64,000 nucleotides of DNA from a virus. The translations under genes and the position numbers were made by a program. Location of the stretch: positions 1 to 64,000 of the IMG/VR virus record IMGVR_UViG_3300042482_001138. One strand, 5' to 3'. Shown here piece by piece: positions 18,041 through 25,824 of the stretch. Every line of letters begins with the position of its first letter. Positions within the stretch are counted from its first letter, which is position 1. Under the pieces are notes generated by a model that saw nothing but the letters and a program-made list of their open reading frames with translations, had not been told where the DNA came from and made no database searches.

Positions 18041-19255
18041 TTATTTAATTAAAGATTTGTAAAATTCTGATCTTGTTTTTGTTACGTTATTTAAATCATA
18101 TTTATCCTTGACTGTTTCATATAATCTTTCACCTAAGTCTATAATCATATTTGGGTTATCCACTAATTTTTTTATGTATTTTGCCCAATCACTGTGATTC
18201 TTATGTTCATCAACCAATAAAGCATTTCCATCAACAAATTCACCTTTGTTTAATGCATGTTTTAAGTCAATTGTGTAGGGACCAACATTTGAAGCTATTA
18301 TCGCTTTTTTATAAAAACCCGCCTCAATAACTTTCAATTGGGATTTCATTCTATTGAAGACGTGATTTTTTATTGGAGCTAAAGAAATGTCAAACTTAGA
18401 ATAGTTTTTTGCATAAGATGTGACAGGTCTAGTCCATACTCTTACGTAGTTTTCTTTTTCCAAACCAAAAAATTCTTGATCATCAAACTTGTTCAAAAAT
18501 TCTTTGTACTTAGGTGACACAATTTTATAATTGTTAGTGAAAATTTCTTCATATCTTACCCAAACTGTTTCTTCTGGTTTTATTGGTCTTTGTACTTTTT
18601 CGCCAGTTTGTTTATTAATTTCTGTTACGACACCTCTTGTATCAAAACCACAAAGATGATATTGAATTTTTTCTTGTATTGGTGATAATTTACTTACCAT
18701 ACCATCAAGTAGTTTAATATCGTGTAAATGTGATGATCCCCCTAACCACCCTACTCGAACTTTATCTGAAGGTAAAGTTTTTTCATTATATTGTGGATCT
18801 TGTGGATCAATTGCGTTTGGAAGTACTATTACGTTTTTATTAAACTTTTTAATTTCATTTGCAAATATTTCAGTAGTTGTTGTAACAAAAGAACACGCCT
18901 TTAAGTTTTTAAGAATTCTTTCATTTATTTTGTTTGTAACAATTAAATGATAAATAGGATGTTCTTTTGTTGGTAACCAATAATCATCTATGTCACCAAT
19001 AACAACAACACCTTGTTGTTTCAAAGTGTTAATTAACTCAACAGACTTTTCATAATCTTGCCCAATACATCTATGAAAATGTACAATTTGATATTTTTTA
19101 AAATAGTTTAAATCATTCACATTTGGTTGATAATCAATATCAACATGAAATTCATCGGGATACATGTTTTGTAATTTAACATGCGGATCTACCGATCTAT
19201 ACTTACCCACACCTGACTGATCCGAAGGTAACACTAATACATTAATTTTTTCCAT
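18041..19255 (-). CDS. Family 4-like glycosyltransferase, first gene of the 6422-19255 operon
   Basis: 404 residues. N-terminal half begins INVLVLPSDQSGVGKYRSVD and has IVHFHRCIGQDYE and the GDIDDYW strand end; the C-terminal half has VRVGWLGGSSHLHDI, then FDISLAPIKNHVFNRMKSQLKVIEAGFYKK, the GT4 E-x7-E type donor-binding region. An insertion near residues 215-275 is unusual. It is preceded by GTATATTTTTATT and by a terminator that closes the upstream operon, so it begins its own transcription unit. Confidence 0.83.
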   Translation of the reverse strand: MEKINVLVLPSDQSGVGKYRSVDPHVKLQNMYPDEFHVDIDYQPNVNDLNYFKKYQIVHFHRCIGQDYEKSVELINTLKQQGVVVIGDIDDYWLPTKEHPIYHLIVTNKINERILKNLKACSFVTTTTEIFANEIKKFNKNVIVLPNAIDPQDPQYNEKTLPSDKVRVGWLGGSSHLHDIKLLDGMVSKLSPIQEKIQYHLCGFDTRGVVTEINKQTGEKVQRPIKPEETVWVRYEEIFTNNYKIVSPKYKEFLNKFDDQEFFGLEKENYVRVWTRPVTSYAKNYSKFDISLAPIKNHVFNRMKSQLKVIEAGFYKKAIIASNVGPYTIDLKHALNKGEFVDGNALLVDEHKNHSDWAKYIKKLVDNPNMIIDLGERLYETVKDKYDLNNVTKTRSEFYKSLIK

Positions 19256-19270
19256 AATAAAAATATACCC
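19256..19270 (-). promoter_or_regulatory. Candidate promoter of the 6422-19255 operon
   Basis: Minus strand GGGTATATTTTTATT lies directly before the ATG at 19255, downstream of a terminator. It resembles but does not match the TATTTATA element, which may mean a different expression class. Confidence 0.35.
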
Positions 19271-19292
19271 AAAGTATGTGGAAATATCAACT

Positions 19293-19330
19293 CAAAAAAT
19301 AAAAAACCCCAACCTAAAAAGATCGGGGTT
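19293..19330 (-). terminator. Rho-independent terminator of the 19351-22089 operon
   Basis: On the minus strand AACCCCGATC, loop, and a complementary GGTTGGGGTT half are followed by TTTTATTTTTT. It lies 21 bases beyond the stop codon at 19351. Confidence 0.85.
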
Positions 19331-19350
19331 AATTTATAAAGAATATGATT

Positions 19351-19953
19351 TTACTTGGCTATTTTTTTTACTTTTAAAAGTTTCCCTTCAAATATATGTT
19401 GACCAACTCTAAACTTAAAAATGTCATTAGTTTTTGATTCAGATTCTGTTAAAAGTCCATTTTCTCTTAAAACATCTTGAACAGTTTCTCTAACAATATT
19501 TCTAATTGTGTTTTCGTTTAAACTTTTATTTTGTATATTACTTTCTAAAAGTTGTGTTTGCATTCTTTGTGGACTTGTAGGATCCCCTTTTGCATTTACA
19601 TTCATAAGTCTTGATGCTTTTTCCACAAGGTCATCAGATAGTACTGAACTATTCATTGGGTTAGATGGTTGTTGGATAGGATGCTCAATCATTAATTTTT
19701 TTATTTCATCGGGAAGTCTAGAATTTAAAATTTTATCTTCAGTATTTTCGTATTGTACCTGTTGTTTCCTTACAGCTTCTTCTGACAAATATTCTTGTGG
19801 AATATTATAACTTGCATTCATTGGTTGATAAGATTCTACATCTACGGTATTCGCCGAAGATTCTTTTACAGTGTTACGACCTATATCATCGTGTCTTTGC
19901 ATTATTTTTTTTGATATTGCCAGTTTTTGTAATAGTGCTTGTTCTGTGTTCAT
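19351..19953 (-). CDS. Probable virion or prohead-core protein with internal ITES-type helix
   Basis: 200 residues, hydrophilic, Gln/Asn/Glu-rich and largely helical for the first 140 residues. Residues ~143-170 contain LNENTIRNIVRETVQDVLRE followed by LLTES, one of the recurrent amphipathic motifs of this genome, then a compact C-terminal beta segment (FKFRVGQHIFEGKLLKVKKI). The long disordered helical part is like phage scaffold or core proteins. Last gene of an operon closed by a strong terminator. Confidence 0.6.
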   Translation of the reverse strand: MNTEQALLQKLAISKKIMQRHDDIGRNTVKESSANTVDVESYQPMNASYNIPQEYLSEEAVRKQQVQYENTEDKILNSRLPDEIKKLMIEHPIQQPSNPMNSSVLSDDLVEKASRLMNVNAKGDPTSPQRMQTQLLESNIQNKSLNENTIRNIVRETVQDVLRENGLLTESESKTNDIFKFRVGQHIFEGKLLKVKKIAK

Positions 19954-19964
19954 AATATTTTTTT

Positions 19965-20348
19965 TTAATCAAAAATTGCGTTAATTATAACTCTTGACAT
20001 ACTTTTATCACCATTTGGGTTGTAGTTTGGTCTTGGTTCGTTAAATTTTTCCATTGTTGGTTTAAGTGCTATTATTTTATCAACTCTAAACAAACGCCAA
20101 CTTGGAAGTGGTTTTTTTCCCTTATAAGATCTATGAGAAGCACCTTCCATGTCCCAAGCCCTTAAAACGGGATTATTTGCCTTACTATAACCAAAACAAA
20201 CCGGCTCTATAATTCTTAAACCTTTACCGCCTGGTTCATCACCATCGTAATAAACTATCACTCGACGTTTTTTTTTAATTGCATCGACGATAGTTGATAT
20301 TGATGCTACCTCAACGATAATATCTTTAAAAGAATTGTAAAGTTTCAT
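19965..20348 (-). CDS. Small WYL-domain-like protein
   Basis: 127 residues. After MKLYNSFKDIIVEVAS, which resembles the T4 capsid-targeting leader pattern, the protein has RRVIVYYDGD, RIIEPVCFGYSK, PVLRAWDMEGAS and WRLFRVDKIIAL. That order of strands and the ieP/R-FRxDrI signature match WYL domains, which are SH3-like ligand-binding modules usually attached to transcription regulators. Here there is no DNA-binding domain. The short SYKGKKPLPSW insert is typical of phage forms. Role unknown; one base overlap with the upstream gene. Confidence 0.65.
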   Translation of the reverse strand: MKLYNSFKDIIVEVASISTIVDAIKKKRRVIVYYDGDEPGGKGLRIIEPVCFGYSKANNPVLRAWDMEGASHRSYKGKKPLPSWRLFRVDKIIALKPTMEKFNEPRPNYNPNGDKSMSRVIINAIFD

Positions 20349-20638
20349 TATTGTAAAGATGCGTAAGGATATGGGTTATCTGCTTTATATTTATTAATCA
20401 CAATTTCCGACTTCCTTTCCAATACGTCAGTTTTGGTACCACCGTTTGCGGTATCTAAAAAGACACCAGTACCTCTACCTTTTTCGTCACCATCACTTAG
20501 AGCATCTTTATTAGTTGACGAATATTGGTTTTCGGTTTTATAATCATTTTTTGGGATCAATTTTTTTCTTTCTTGATCTGCGTATTTTGTCAACAAATTA
20601 TTAGGTTGACTATAATCCATAGGTTCTAATGTTGGCAT
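20348..20638 (-). CDS. Hypothetical hydrophilic protein
   Basis: 96 residues, Lys/Asp/Asn-rich and probably disordered, with a GRGTGVFLDTANGG segment in the middle. No family recognised. It is embedded between genes of a likely virion operon, one base away from the 153-residue gene. Confidence 0.6.
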   Translation of the reverse strand: MPTLEPMDYSQPNNLLTKYADQERKKLIPKNDYKTENQYSSTNKDALSDGDEKGRGTGVFLDTANGGTKTDVLERKSEIVINKYKADNPYPYASLQ

Positions 20639-20639
20639 T

Positions 20640-21101
20640 TTAAAGTGTTTTTTTAATTAAATCGTTTATCCTTATTAGGTTTTCTTTTATTTTTAAATTA
20701 TCAGTTTCATCACCAGGATCAAACTCACTCGCTAAAGGTCCTAAGTCTTTTAAAAAGTTTTTATCAACCGGTTCTTCAGGCATATATTCATTTTCTATTT
20801 TTTTTGTGAAGTCATCACCATCTCTTAAATTTTTTATTGTGTTCGTAACCCAATTTCTCATTGTGTCACCTCCATTTAAAACATAAGGGGCGTCTTCTTT
20901 GTTACCATTATAATATCTAAACCAATTGTCAATTCTTTCGAGTTGTTGAAATGTTGCTTGTTTAGAAGATCTTAAATCTTCATTTCTTTTGTGACCTTCT
21001 ATCGAAGAATCTGAATTAGGCACTCTTTCGAAACAAATAGTCAAATGATCCAAAATTTCTTTTGGTATATAAATAATTTTATTATATAAATTTTTATTCA
21101 C
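20640..21101 (-). CDS. Hypothetical alpha-helical protein
   Basis: 153 residues, predicted helical with an aromatic patch (IDNWFRYYNG) and an acidic C-terminal third. Overlaps the upstream gene by 8 bases. No motif identified; context suggests a virion-associated protein or assembly factor. Confidence 0.6.
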   Translation of the reverse strand: MNKNLYNKIIYIPKEILDHLTICFERVPNSDSSIEGHKRNEDLRSSKQATFQQLERIDNWFRYYNGNKEDAPYVLNGGDTMRNWVTNTIKNLRDGDDFTKKIENEYMPEEPVDKNFLKDLGPLASEFDPGDETDNLKIKENLIRINDLIKKTL

Positions 21102-22089
21102 CTTTTTTTAGAATTTGTACTAATTTGTTTATATTAATAGATTCTTTTTCAGCAATTTTTTTAATTGATTGTAAATTCCTTTTTATAATTTTAAAAACAA
21201 TATTTTCTGAATTAGTATCTTCTTTTTCTTTTTTTACAATATCATCATTATTTGTTTTTTTATTCAATAGAATTTCATCAATTATAGTATCAATTTTTTC
21301 TTTTTCTAATTCAGATAATCTCCTTTTTGTAAAACAGTTTTTACATTTACCTTGTCTTTTTTCTTGTTTTAACTGTCTATCTAACTTTTTATCAAACCCC
21401 AATCTCTTCAATCTTATATCCCGATCTATTGGGTCTTCTACATCCAATTTATTTTTTAATATTTTATTTGCCTGATTGTAAGTTTTTGCATTTTTAGTTT
21501 CTTGAAAACCAAAAGATTCCGATTGATCCACTTCATCGATAGTTGGTTTGTCTTCTTCAGACTCACCGTAATAAACCCTAATAAATGGAAATTGACTTAC
21601 CCTTGACATTCTTGCGGTTTGGTCCATAGTTTTTCTTGGATGATGACTCAATTTAAGTAACGGTACATTCGATCCTATAGGGGACCCATCATCTGTTACT
21701 AATTCATCTATTTCAGTTTTGGATTGTTTTTCGGTTTCTTTTTTATATTTTTCAGGAATTTTACTATTCAATTTAATTCCGAGTTTTTCACTTAATTTCA
21801 AAATAAATGGAGTTGCGATACTTGAACCTGGAACTAATTGGAATACAATCAAAGGAATTAATTTTAAAATATCAGAAGACTGATCTTTGATAAATTTTTT
21901 TTCATCATCCTTCAAATCAAAATCTTTTTTCTTTAGATAGTCCTTAGTTGCGGATATTAATATTTTCACAAGTAATCTTGTTTCTTTCATTTCACTGATT
22001 GCGGAATCTTTGTATTTTTTGAGCGTACTAATAACTGAACCCGTGTTTTTTGGTTTGTCTTCATTTAGTAAATTATTTGAATATGACAT
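21094..22089 (-). CDS. Protein with LETM1-like hydrophobic core, first gene of the operon
   Basis: 331 residues. Residues ~50-120 (KDFDLKDDEKKFIKDQSSDI, then LKLIPLIVFQLVPGSSIATP) resemble the bacterial LETM1-like segment, in which an acidic helix precedes a Pro-interrupted hydrophobic stretch. The C-terminal half is charged and helical with a CKNC pair near residue 245. The similarity is from pattern only and could be a chance hydrophobic helix. A TATTTATATA element lies 12-22 bases upstream and is shared with the divergent fibre gene region. Confidence 0.6.
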   Translation of the reverse strand: MSYSNNLLNEDKPKNTGSVISTLKKYKDSAISEMKETRLLVKILISATKDYLKKKDFDLKDDEKKFIKDQSSDILKLIPLIVFQLVPGSSIATPFILKLSEKLGIKLNSKIPEKYKKETEKQSKTEIDELVTDDGSPIGSNVPLLKLSHHPRKTMDQTARMSRVSQFPFIRVYYGESEEDKPTIDEVDQSESFGFQETKNAKTYNQANKILKNKLDVEDPIDRDIRLKRLGFDKKLDRQLKQEKRQGKCKNCFTKRRLSELEKEKIDTIIDEILLNKKTNNDDIVKKEKEDTNSENIVFKIIKRNLQSIKKIAEKESININKLVQILKKGE

Positions 22090-22100
22090 AAACAGTTTTT

Positions 22101-22111
22101 TATATAAATAC
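22101..22111 (-). promoter_or_regulatory. Candidate late promoter, divergent pair (minus)
   Basis: Minus strand GTATTTATATA, 12 bases before the ATG at 22089. It faces away from the plus-strand element at 22123-22134. Confidence 0.6.
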
Positions 22112-22122
22112 TTTGATCTGTT

Positions 22123-22134
22123 GTATTTATTAAA
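22123..22134 (+). promoter_or_regulatory. Candidate late promoter, divergent pair (plus)
   Basis: GTATTTATTAAA ends 8 bases before the ATG at 22143, followed by AAAAAG as an A-rich translation start region. Confidence 0.6.
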
Positions 22135-22142
22135 TAAAAAGA

Positions 22143-25019
22143 ATGGCAGAGCAAAATATTAATCAATATGTGTTTCAAAAGTACAAAATCAATACTGTTT
22201 ATGATTCTATGGACATGTCATTGGCTTCAGATGAAAGAAACTATAATGAAGAAGTAATATTTTCACCATACCTAATTGCTGAAACTTATGGTAATAAATT
22301 ACCAATAAACATAGATATCAATAACCCTTTAACATCTCAATGGCTCACATTAACTTATAAAAATTTTAATCCTAACAACGTTTTTGTTTCACAAAACTAT
22401 TACAATCCAGAAAATAAAGATTTAGGGTGTTTTTCATCAAGCACATTGTGTGATGTGGGTCTTACAGGTATTGATAATGGTCTTGTTAATAAAATGACAG
22501 GTGAAACCTTAAATTATACGGAAGGCTTATATGACGACTATTTAAAATTTAATAGGTTGTATTTCGATAGAAGAATGAAAATGTTTCAAGTAACAGGATA
22601 CACAGAATCATATAATCGATTTTCAGGCATACCAAAAAATACACTCTATGAGATTGTAAGCAAAGAAAACATACAATATGGTAAATATCACGAATTGTAT
22701 GGTGGATTTTATCAAGGATTTTATAAGTTATTTGGATTTGATTATGAAGTTTTACCCGAAAGAATGTCTAAAGGTTGGTCGGTTGAAATGTTATTGAAAC
22801 CTAGATTTGTTAATGAATATAACCCACTACCCTCAGAAACAACTTTAAATCAAATTTACCCACAAAATAAAAACACATTTTTTTATTTTGGTACAAGGGC
22901 TGAAAACAAGTTTTATCACCACGCGGATGGACACCCAAGTTGTTTGACTGGTTATACAAGAGTTACAGAAAAACTTAGTGGTTGTCCATCGACATGTTCT
23001 TGTTGTGATAAAACAATAACAAACAGTCGATGTATATATGTTTATCCACCAAGGTCTTTGAATGATAAGCACGACCCACATATAAATTACGGTTGTGACA
23101 AATGTAAAGGTGACAGAAAAATATCCGTAAGTTGTGGTTGTGGTTGTGAAGAAAAACCGTGTCAAATATGTGGTTGGGAATGTCAAACACACAAATGTGA
23201 AACAGTAATTTTACCAACACCAACTCCGACACCAACCCCAACACCTACTCCTGTATGTGAAATACCAACACCAATATGTACACCAAGTTGTACAAAATGT
23301 GATAGTTGTGATGAATGTACAACATGTGAAACAACGGGTTTTACATCTATTGAGTACACTTGTGAAACAGATCCACTTTTTGATGTTATGTCAAATAACA
23401 TAGCTTTCAAATTGTGTGGCGATGTAAAAAACCCACAGATAGGGGTAAAAGTTTTAAGATTTACGGGTGGTTGTGAAACAACAGGAACATGTGTTACAGG
23501 TCAAACTTATATGACTGGTTATACAATAGAAGAATTTTGTACGCCACCTATATACCCATATTGTGAAATTGTAAATCCTGATTTTCTTAATTATGAGCAT
23601 TGGTTTTTAGTAAATGTAGTATGGGAAAGATATTCTTGGTATGACTTTTGCGATCTCAAATTTTTTGGTGGTTTAGGGGATATTACAAAATTTGAATATT
23701 TGGAATCTTTGGCTAATAATGCGGTTGAACTTATTCGTCCGCCATTGACTCATAATGATAAAAATGGTGACACTATAGAATTAGTTAATTTGAACAAGAC
23801 TTGGTTGGATGATAAAAAATATAGACTTGGTAGACTAAAAATTTATGTTAACGGAAAAAAAATATATACAAAAGAAAACTTTGAAGAAGTAATACCAAGA
23901 GGATTATTTACGGACAAAGAAAAACAAATAGGAGTTCCATTCAACATTTCATGGGGTGGTGGTACTCAGGGATTACATGAAAACTTAACGTTTTCATCTT
24001 GTTCGGCACTTACTTCAAATTATATTCAGGATCCGGAGTGTCTTCCTAATAATATTTTGAGTGGTACATCATTATCATCTTTAACCACTAACATTCTATT
24101 GGAACAAAACTTTGGTGGGACATTTGAAGGTGCCATATCACAATTTAGAATGTATATTGAACCATTGACTTCAGATGAAGTAAAACACAATTTTAATTTA
24201 CTAAAGTATAAATTTAATCTTTTTGATCCGAATTGCCCTGATTGTGATACAACAAAATGTTTACCTAATGACTTAACTTATAACATAAATGACAACATAC
24301 TTACCACTACAACAACTTTTATTCCTAACCCAACGACAATACCTTTTAAGCTAGGTAGGTATTACAAAATGGATGGTCGTGACTTGAACTTTTTAATTAA
24401 AAATAATTTATCAAAAATAACATCTTTGATTGGGATTAAAACAAATCAAAATTTAAATAGCAAATATTGGGACGACAATGGTTGGTGGGGGAATCAAGGG
24501 AACACACCTCAATGTGTTGGTTACTCTTGGGCTCATTGGTTAGAAGATGGACCTGTAAGTCAGTCAGGAATACCACCAATTATAAAACCAAATGATATTT
24601 ATATTAACGCACAAAAATTGGATCAATGGGTTGGTGAAAACTATGATGGTACATCAGTTAGGGGTGGGGTAAAATATTTAAAAAAAATTGGTAAAGTACA
24701 ATCTTATTTTTGGGCGTTTGACCTAAACACTTTGATTGACACAGTTTTTAAATATGGACCTGTTGTCGTAGGTACTAATTGGTATTCTAACATGTTTTAC
24801 CCAACTAAAACTGGTATGATTAAAGTTGGTGGTAAACTAGTTGGTGGTCATGCTTACGTTGTTAATGGTGTTGATAAAAAAAATAAAACTTTTAGGATAA
24901 AAAATAGTTGGGGTAAGTCTTGGGGTAAAAATGGTAGTGCAACAATATCATTTGCCGATATGTCAAGACTAATAAAAGAAAACGGAGAAATTTGTTTGGC
25001 TATAGAAATAGGTAGTTAA
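22143..25019 (+). CDS. Large virion/fibre protein with C-terminal papain-like cysteine protease domain
   Basis: 958 residues. The N-terminal ~200 residues look like a virion attachment domain. Residues ~205-265 and ~460-720 contain LamG-like jelly-roll strands (SVEMLLKPRF, FFYFGTRAE, GRLKIYVNGKKIYT). Residues ~280-355 are a Cys-rich module with more than ten cysteines, followed by TPTPTPTPTPTP and a second CxxC cluster. Residues ~760-958 are papain-like: Gln785 and Cys791 in NQGNTPQC have the Gln-x5-Cys spacing of papain, His903 is in GGHAYVVNG, and Asn921 is in KNSWGKSWG. All catalytic positions are intact. It starts behind a TATTTATTA promoter and is 1 base from the next gene. Confidence 0.85.
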   Translation: MAEQNINQYVFQKYKINTVYDSMDMSLASDERNYNEEVIFSPYLIAETYGNKLPINIDINNPLTSQWLTLTYKNFNPNNVFVSQNYYNPENKDLGCFSSSTLCDVGLTGIDNGLVNKMTGETLNYTEGLYDDYLKFNRLYFDRRMKMFQVTGYTESYNRFSGIPKNTLYEIVSKENIQYGKYHELYGGFYQGFYKLFGFDYEVLPERMSKGWSVEMLLKPRFVNEYNPLPSETTLNQIYPQNKNTFFYFGTRAENKFYHHADGHPSCLTGYTRVTEKLSGCPSTCSCCDKTITNSRCIYVYPPRSLNDKHDPHINYGCDKCKGDRKISVSCGCGCEEKPCQICGWECQTHKCETVILPTPTPTPTPTPTPVCEIPTPICTPSCTKCDSCDECTTCETTGFTSIEYTCETDPLFDVMSNNIAFKLCGDVKNPQIGVKVLRFTGGCETTGTCVTGQTYMTGYTIEEFCTPPIYPYCEIVNPDFLNYEHWFLVNVVWERYSWYDFCDLKFFGGLGDITKFEYLESLANNAVELIRPPLTHNDKNGDTIELVNLNKTWLDDKKYRLGRLKIYVNGKKIYTKENFEEVIPRGLFTDKEKQIGVPFNISWGGGTQGLHENLTFSSCSALTSNYIQDPECLPNNILSGTSLSSLTTNILLEQNFGGTFEGAISQFRMYIEPLTSDEVKHNFNLLKYKFNLFDPNCPDCDTTKCLPNDLTYNINDNILTTTTTFIPNPTTIPFKLGRYYKMDGRDLNFLIKNNLSKITSLIGIKTNQNLNSKYWDDNGWWGNQGNTPQCVGYSWAHWLEDGPVSQSGIPPIIKPNDIYINAQKLDQWVGENYDGTSVRGGVKYLKKIGKVQSYFWAFDLNTLIDTVFKYGPVVVGTNWYSNMFYPTKTGMIKVGGKLVGGHAYVVNGVDKKNKTFRIKNSWGKSWGKNGSATISFADMSRLIKENGEICLAIEIGS

Positions 25020-25020
25020 T

Positions 25021-25809
25021 ATGAGTTTGAGTATTACAATACAAAGTATTAATTTCAGTGGTGAAAACGCAAGTGTCTTGTTCCAACCTGACAACTTTAA
25101 TGGTACAATAAATTTAGGTAACGTAGTTTTACCTTTTGAGTTTTATCCAAACCTTTTAGTACCACCAAGAGAAATTTATGGAACATATACAATTTTAACA
25201 CAAAATGGTACTTGTCCTAACATTTTGAATGTTCCAAGACCAACTCAGACACCGACACCTACAATAACACCAACAAGAACGCCTACGCCTACACCGACGG
25301 CAACGCCTACTCCTACACCAACAAACGATCCATGTCCTACTAAAACACCAACACCTACACCAACTAAGAGCCCTAATCCTACCGTTACACCAACTAAAAC
25401 ACCTACACCAACACCAACATCTAGTCCTTGTAAAACTCCAACTCCTACACCGACACCGACTAAAACACCGATGCCGGCACTTCCAGGAATTTATTATGGT
25501 AAATTTACAGGTACTACTATCACAAGCGGAGACATAGGTTCGTTAACGTTTGTACAAACAAATAATCCTACAAATACATATGTAAGTTTCGGTCTTGGTA
25601 CTGCTTATGGATACATTTTAATACCGACCACATTATCTCAACCTTCAGAGTTTAGAGATAGTAATAGTGGTTGTACAGGTAATAATATTCCAATGAATAA
25701 TATAGGTACCGTGATAATTATAGATATAAATGGTTTTGCAATAAATTACAACATATATAGAACATTCTTCAGCTTCTTTGGAAATGCCGACTGTTGGATG
25801 TGTTCTTAA
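25021..25809 (+). CDS. Pro/Thr-rich linker protein, probable fibre component
   Basis: 262 residues. Residues ~1-75 form a beta-rich domain; residues ~78-155 are a long TPTPTPTxTPTPT tract broken by short Cys-containing segments (NDPCPTKTP, SSPCKTP); residues ~155-262 are a second Gly/Thr-rich beta domain with ending NADCWMCS. The Pro/Thr tract would be an extended rod and resembles O-glycosylated linkers in secreted proteins. Lies between the protease-bearing protein and the giant collagen-like fibre, in one transcription unit. Confidence 0.75.
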   Translation: MSLSITIQSINFSGENASVLFQPDNFNGTINLGNVVLPFEFYPNLLVPPREIYGTYTILTQNGTCPNILNVPRPTQTPTPTITPTRTPTPTPTATPTPTPTNDPCPTKTPTPTPTKSPNPTVTPTKTPTPTPTSSPCKTPTPTPTPTKTPMPALPGIYYGKFTGTTITSGDIGSLTFVQTNNPTNTYVSFGLGTAYGYILIPTTLSQPSEFRDSNSGCTGNNIPMNNIGTVIIIDINGFAINYNIYRTFFSFFGNADCWMCS

Positions 25810-25824
25810 AATTTTTTATAAAAA

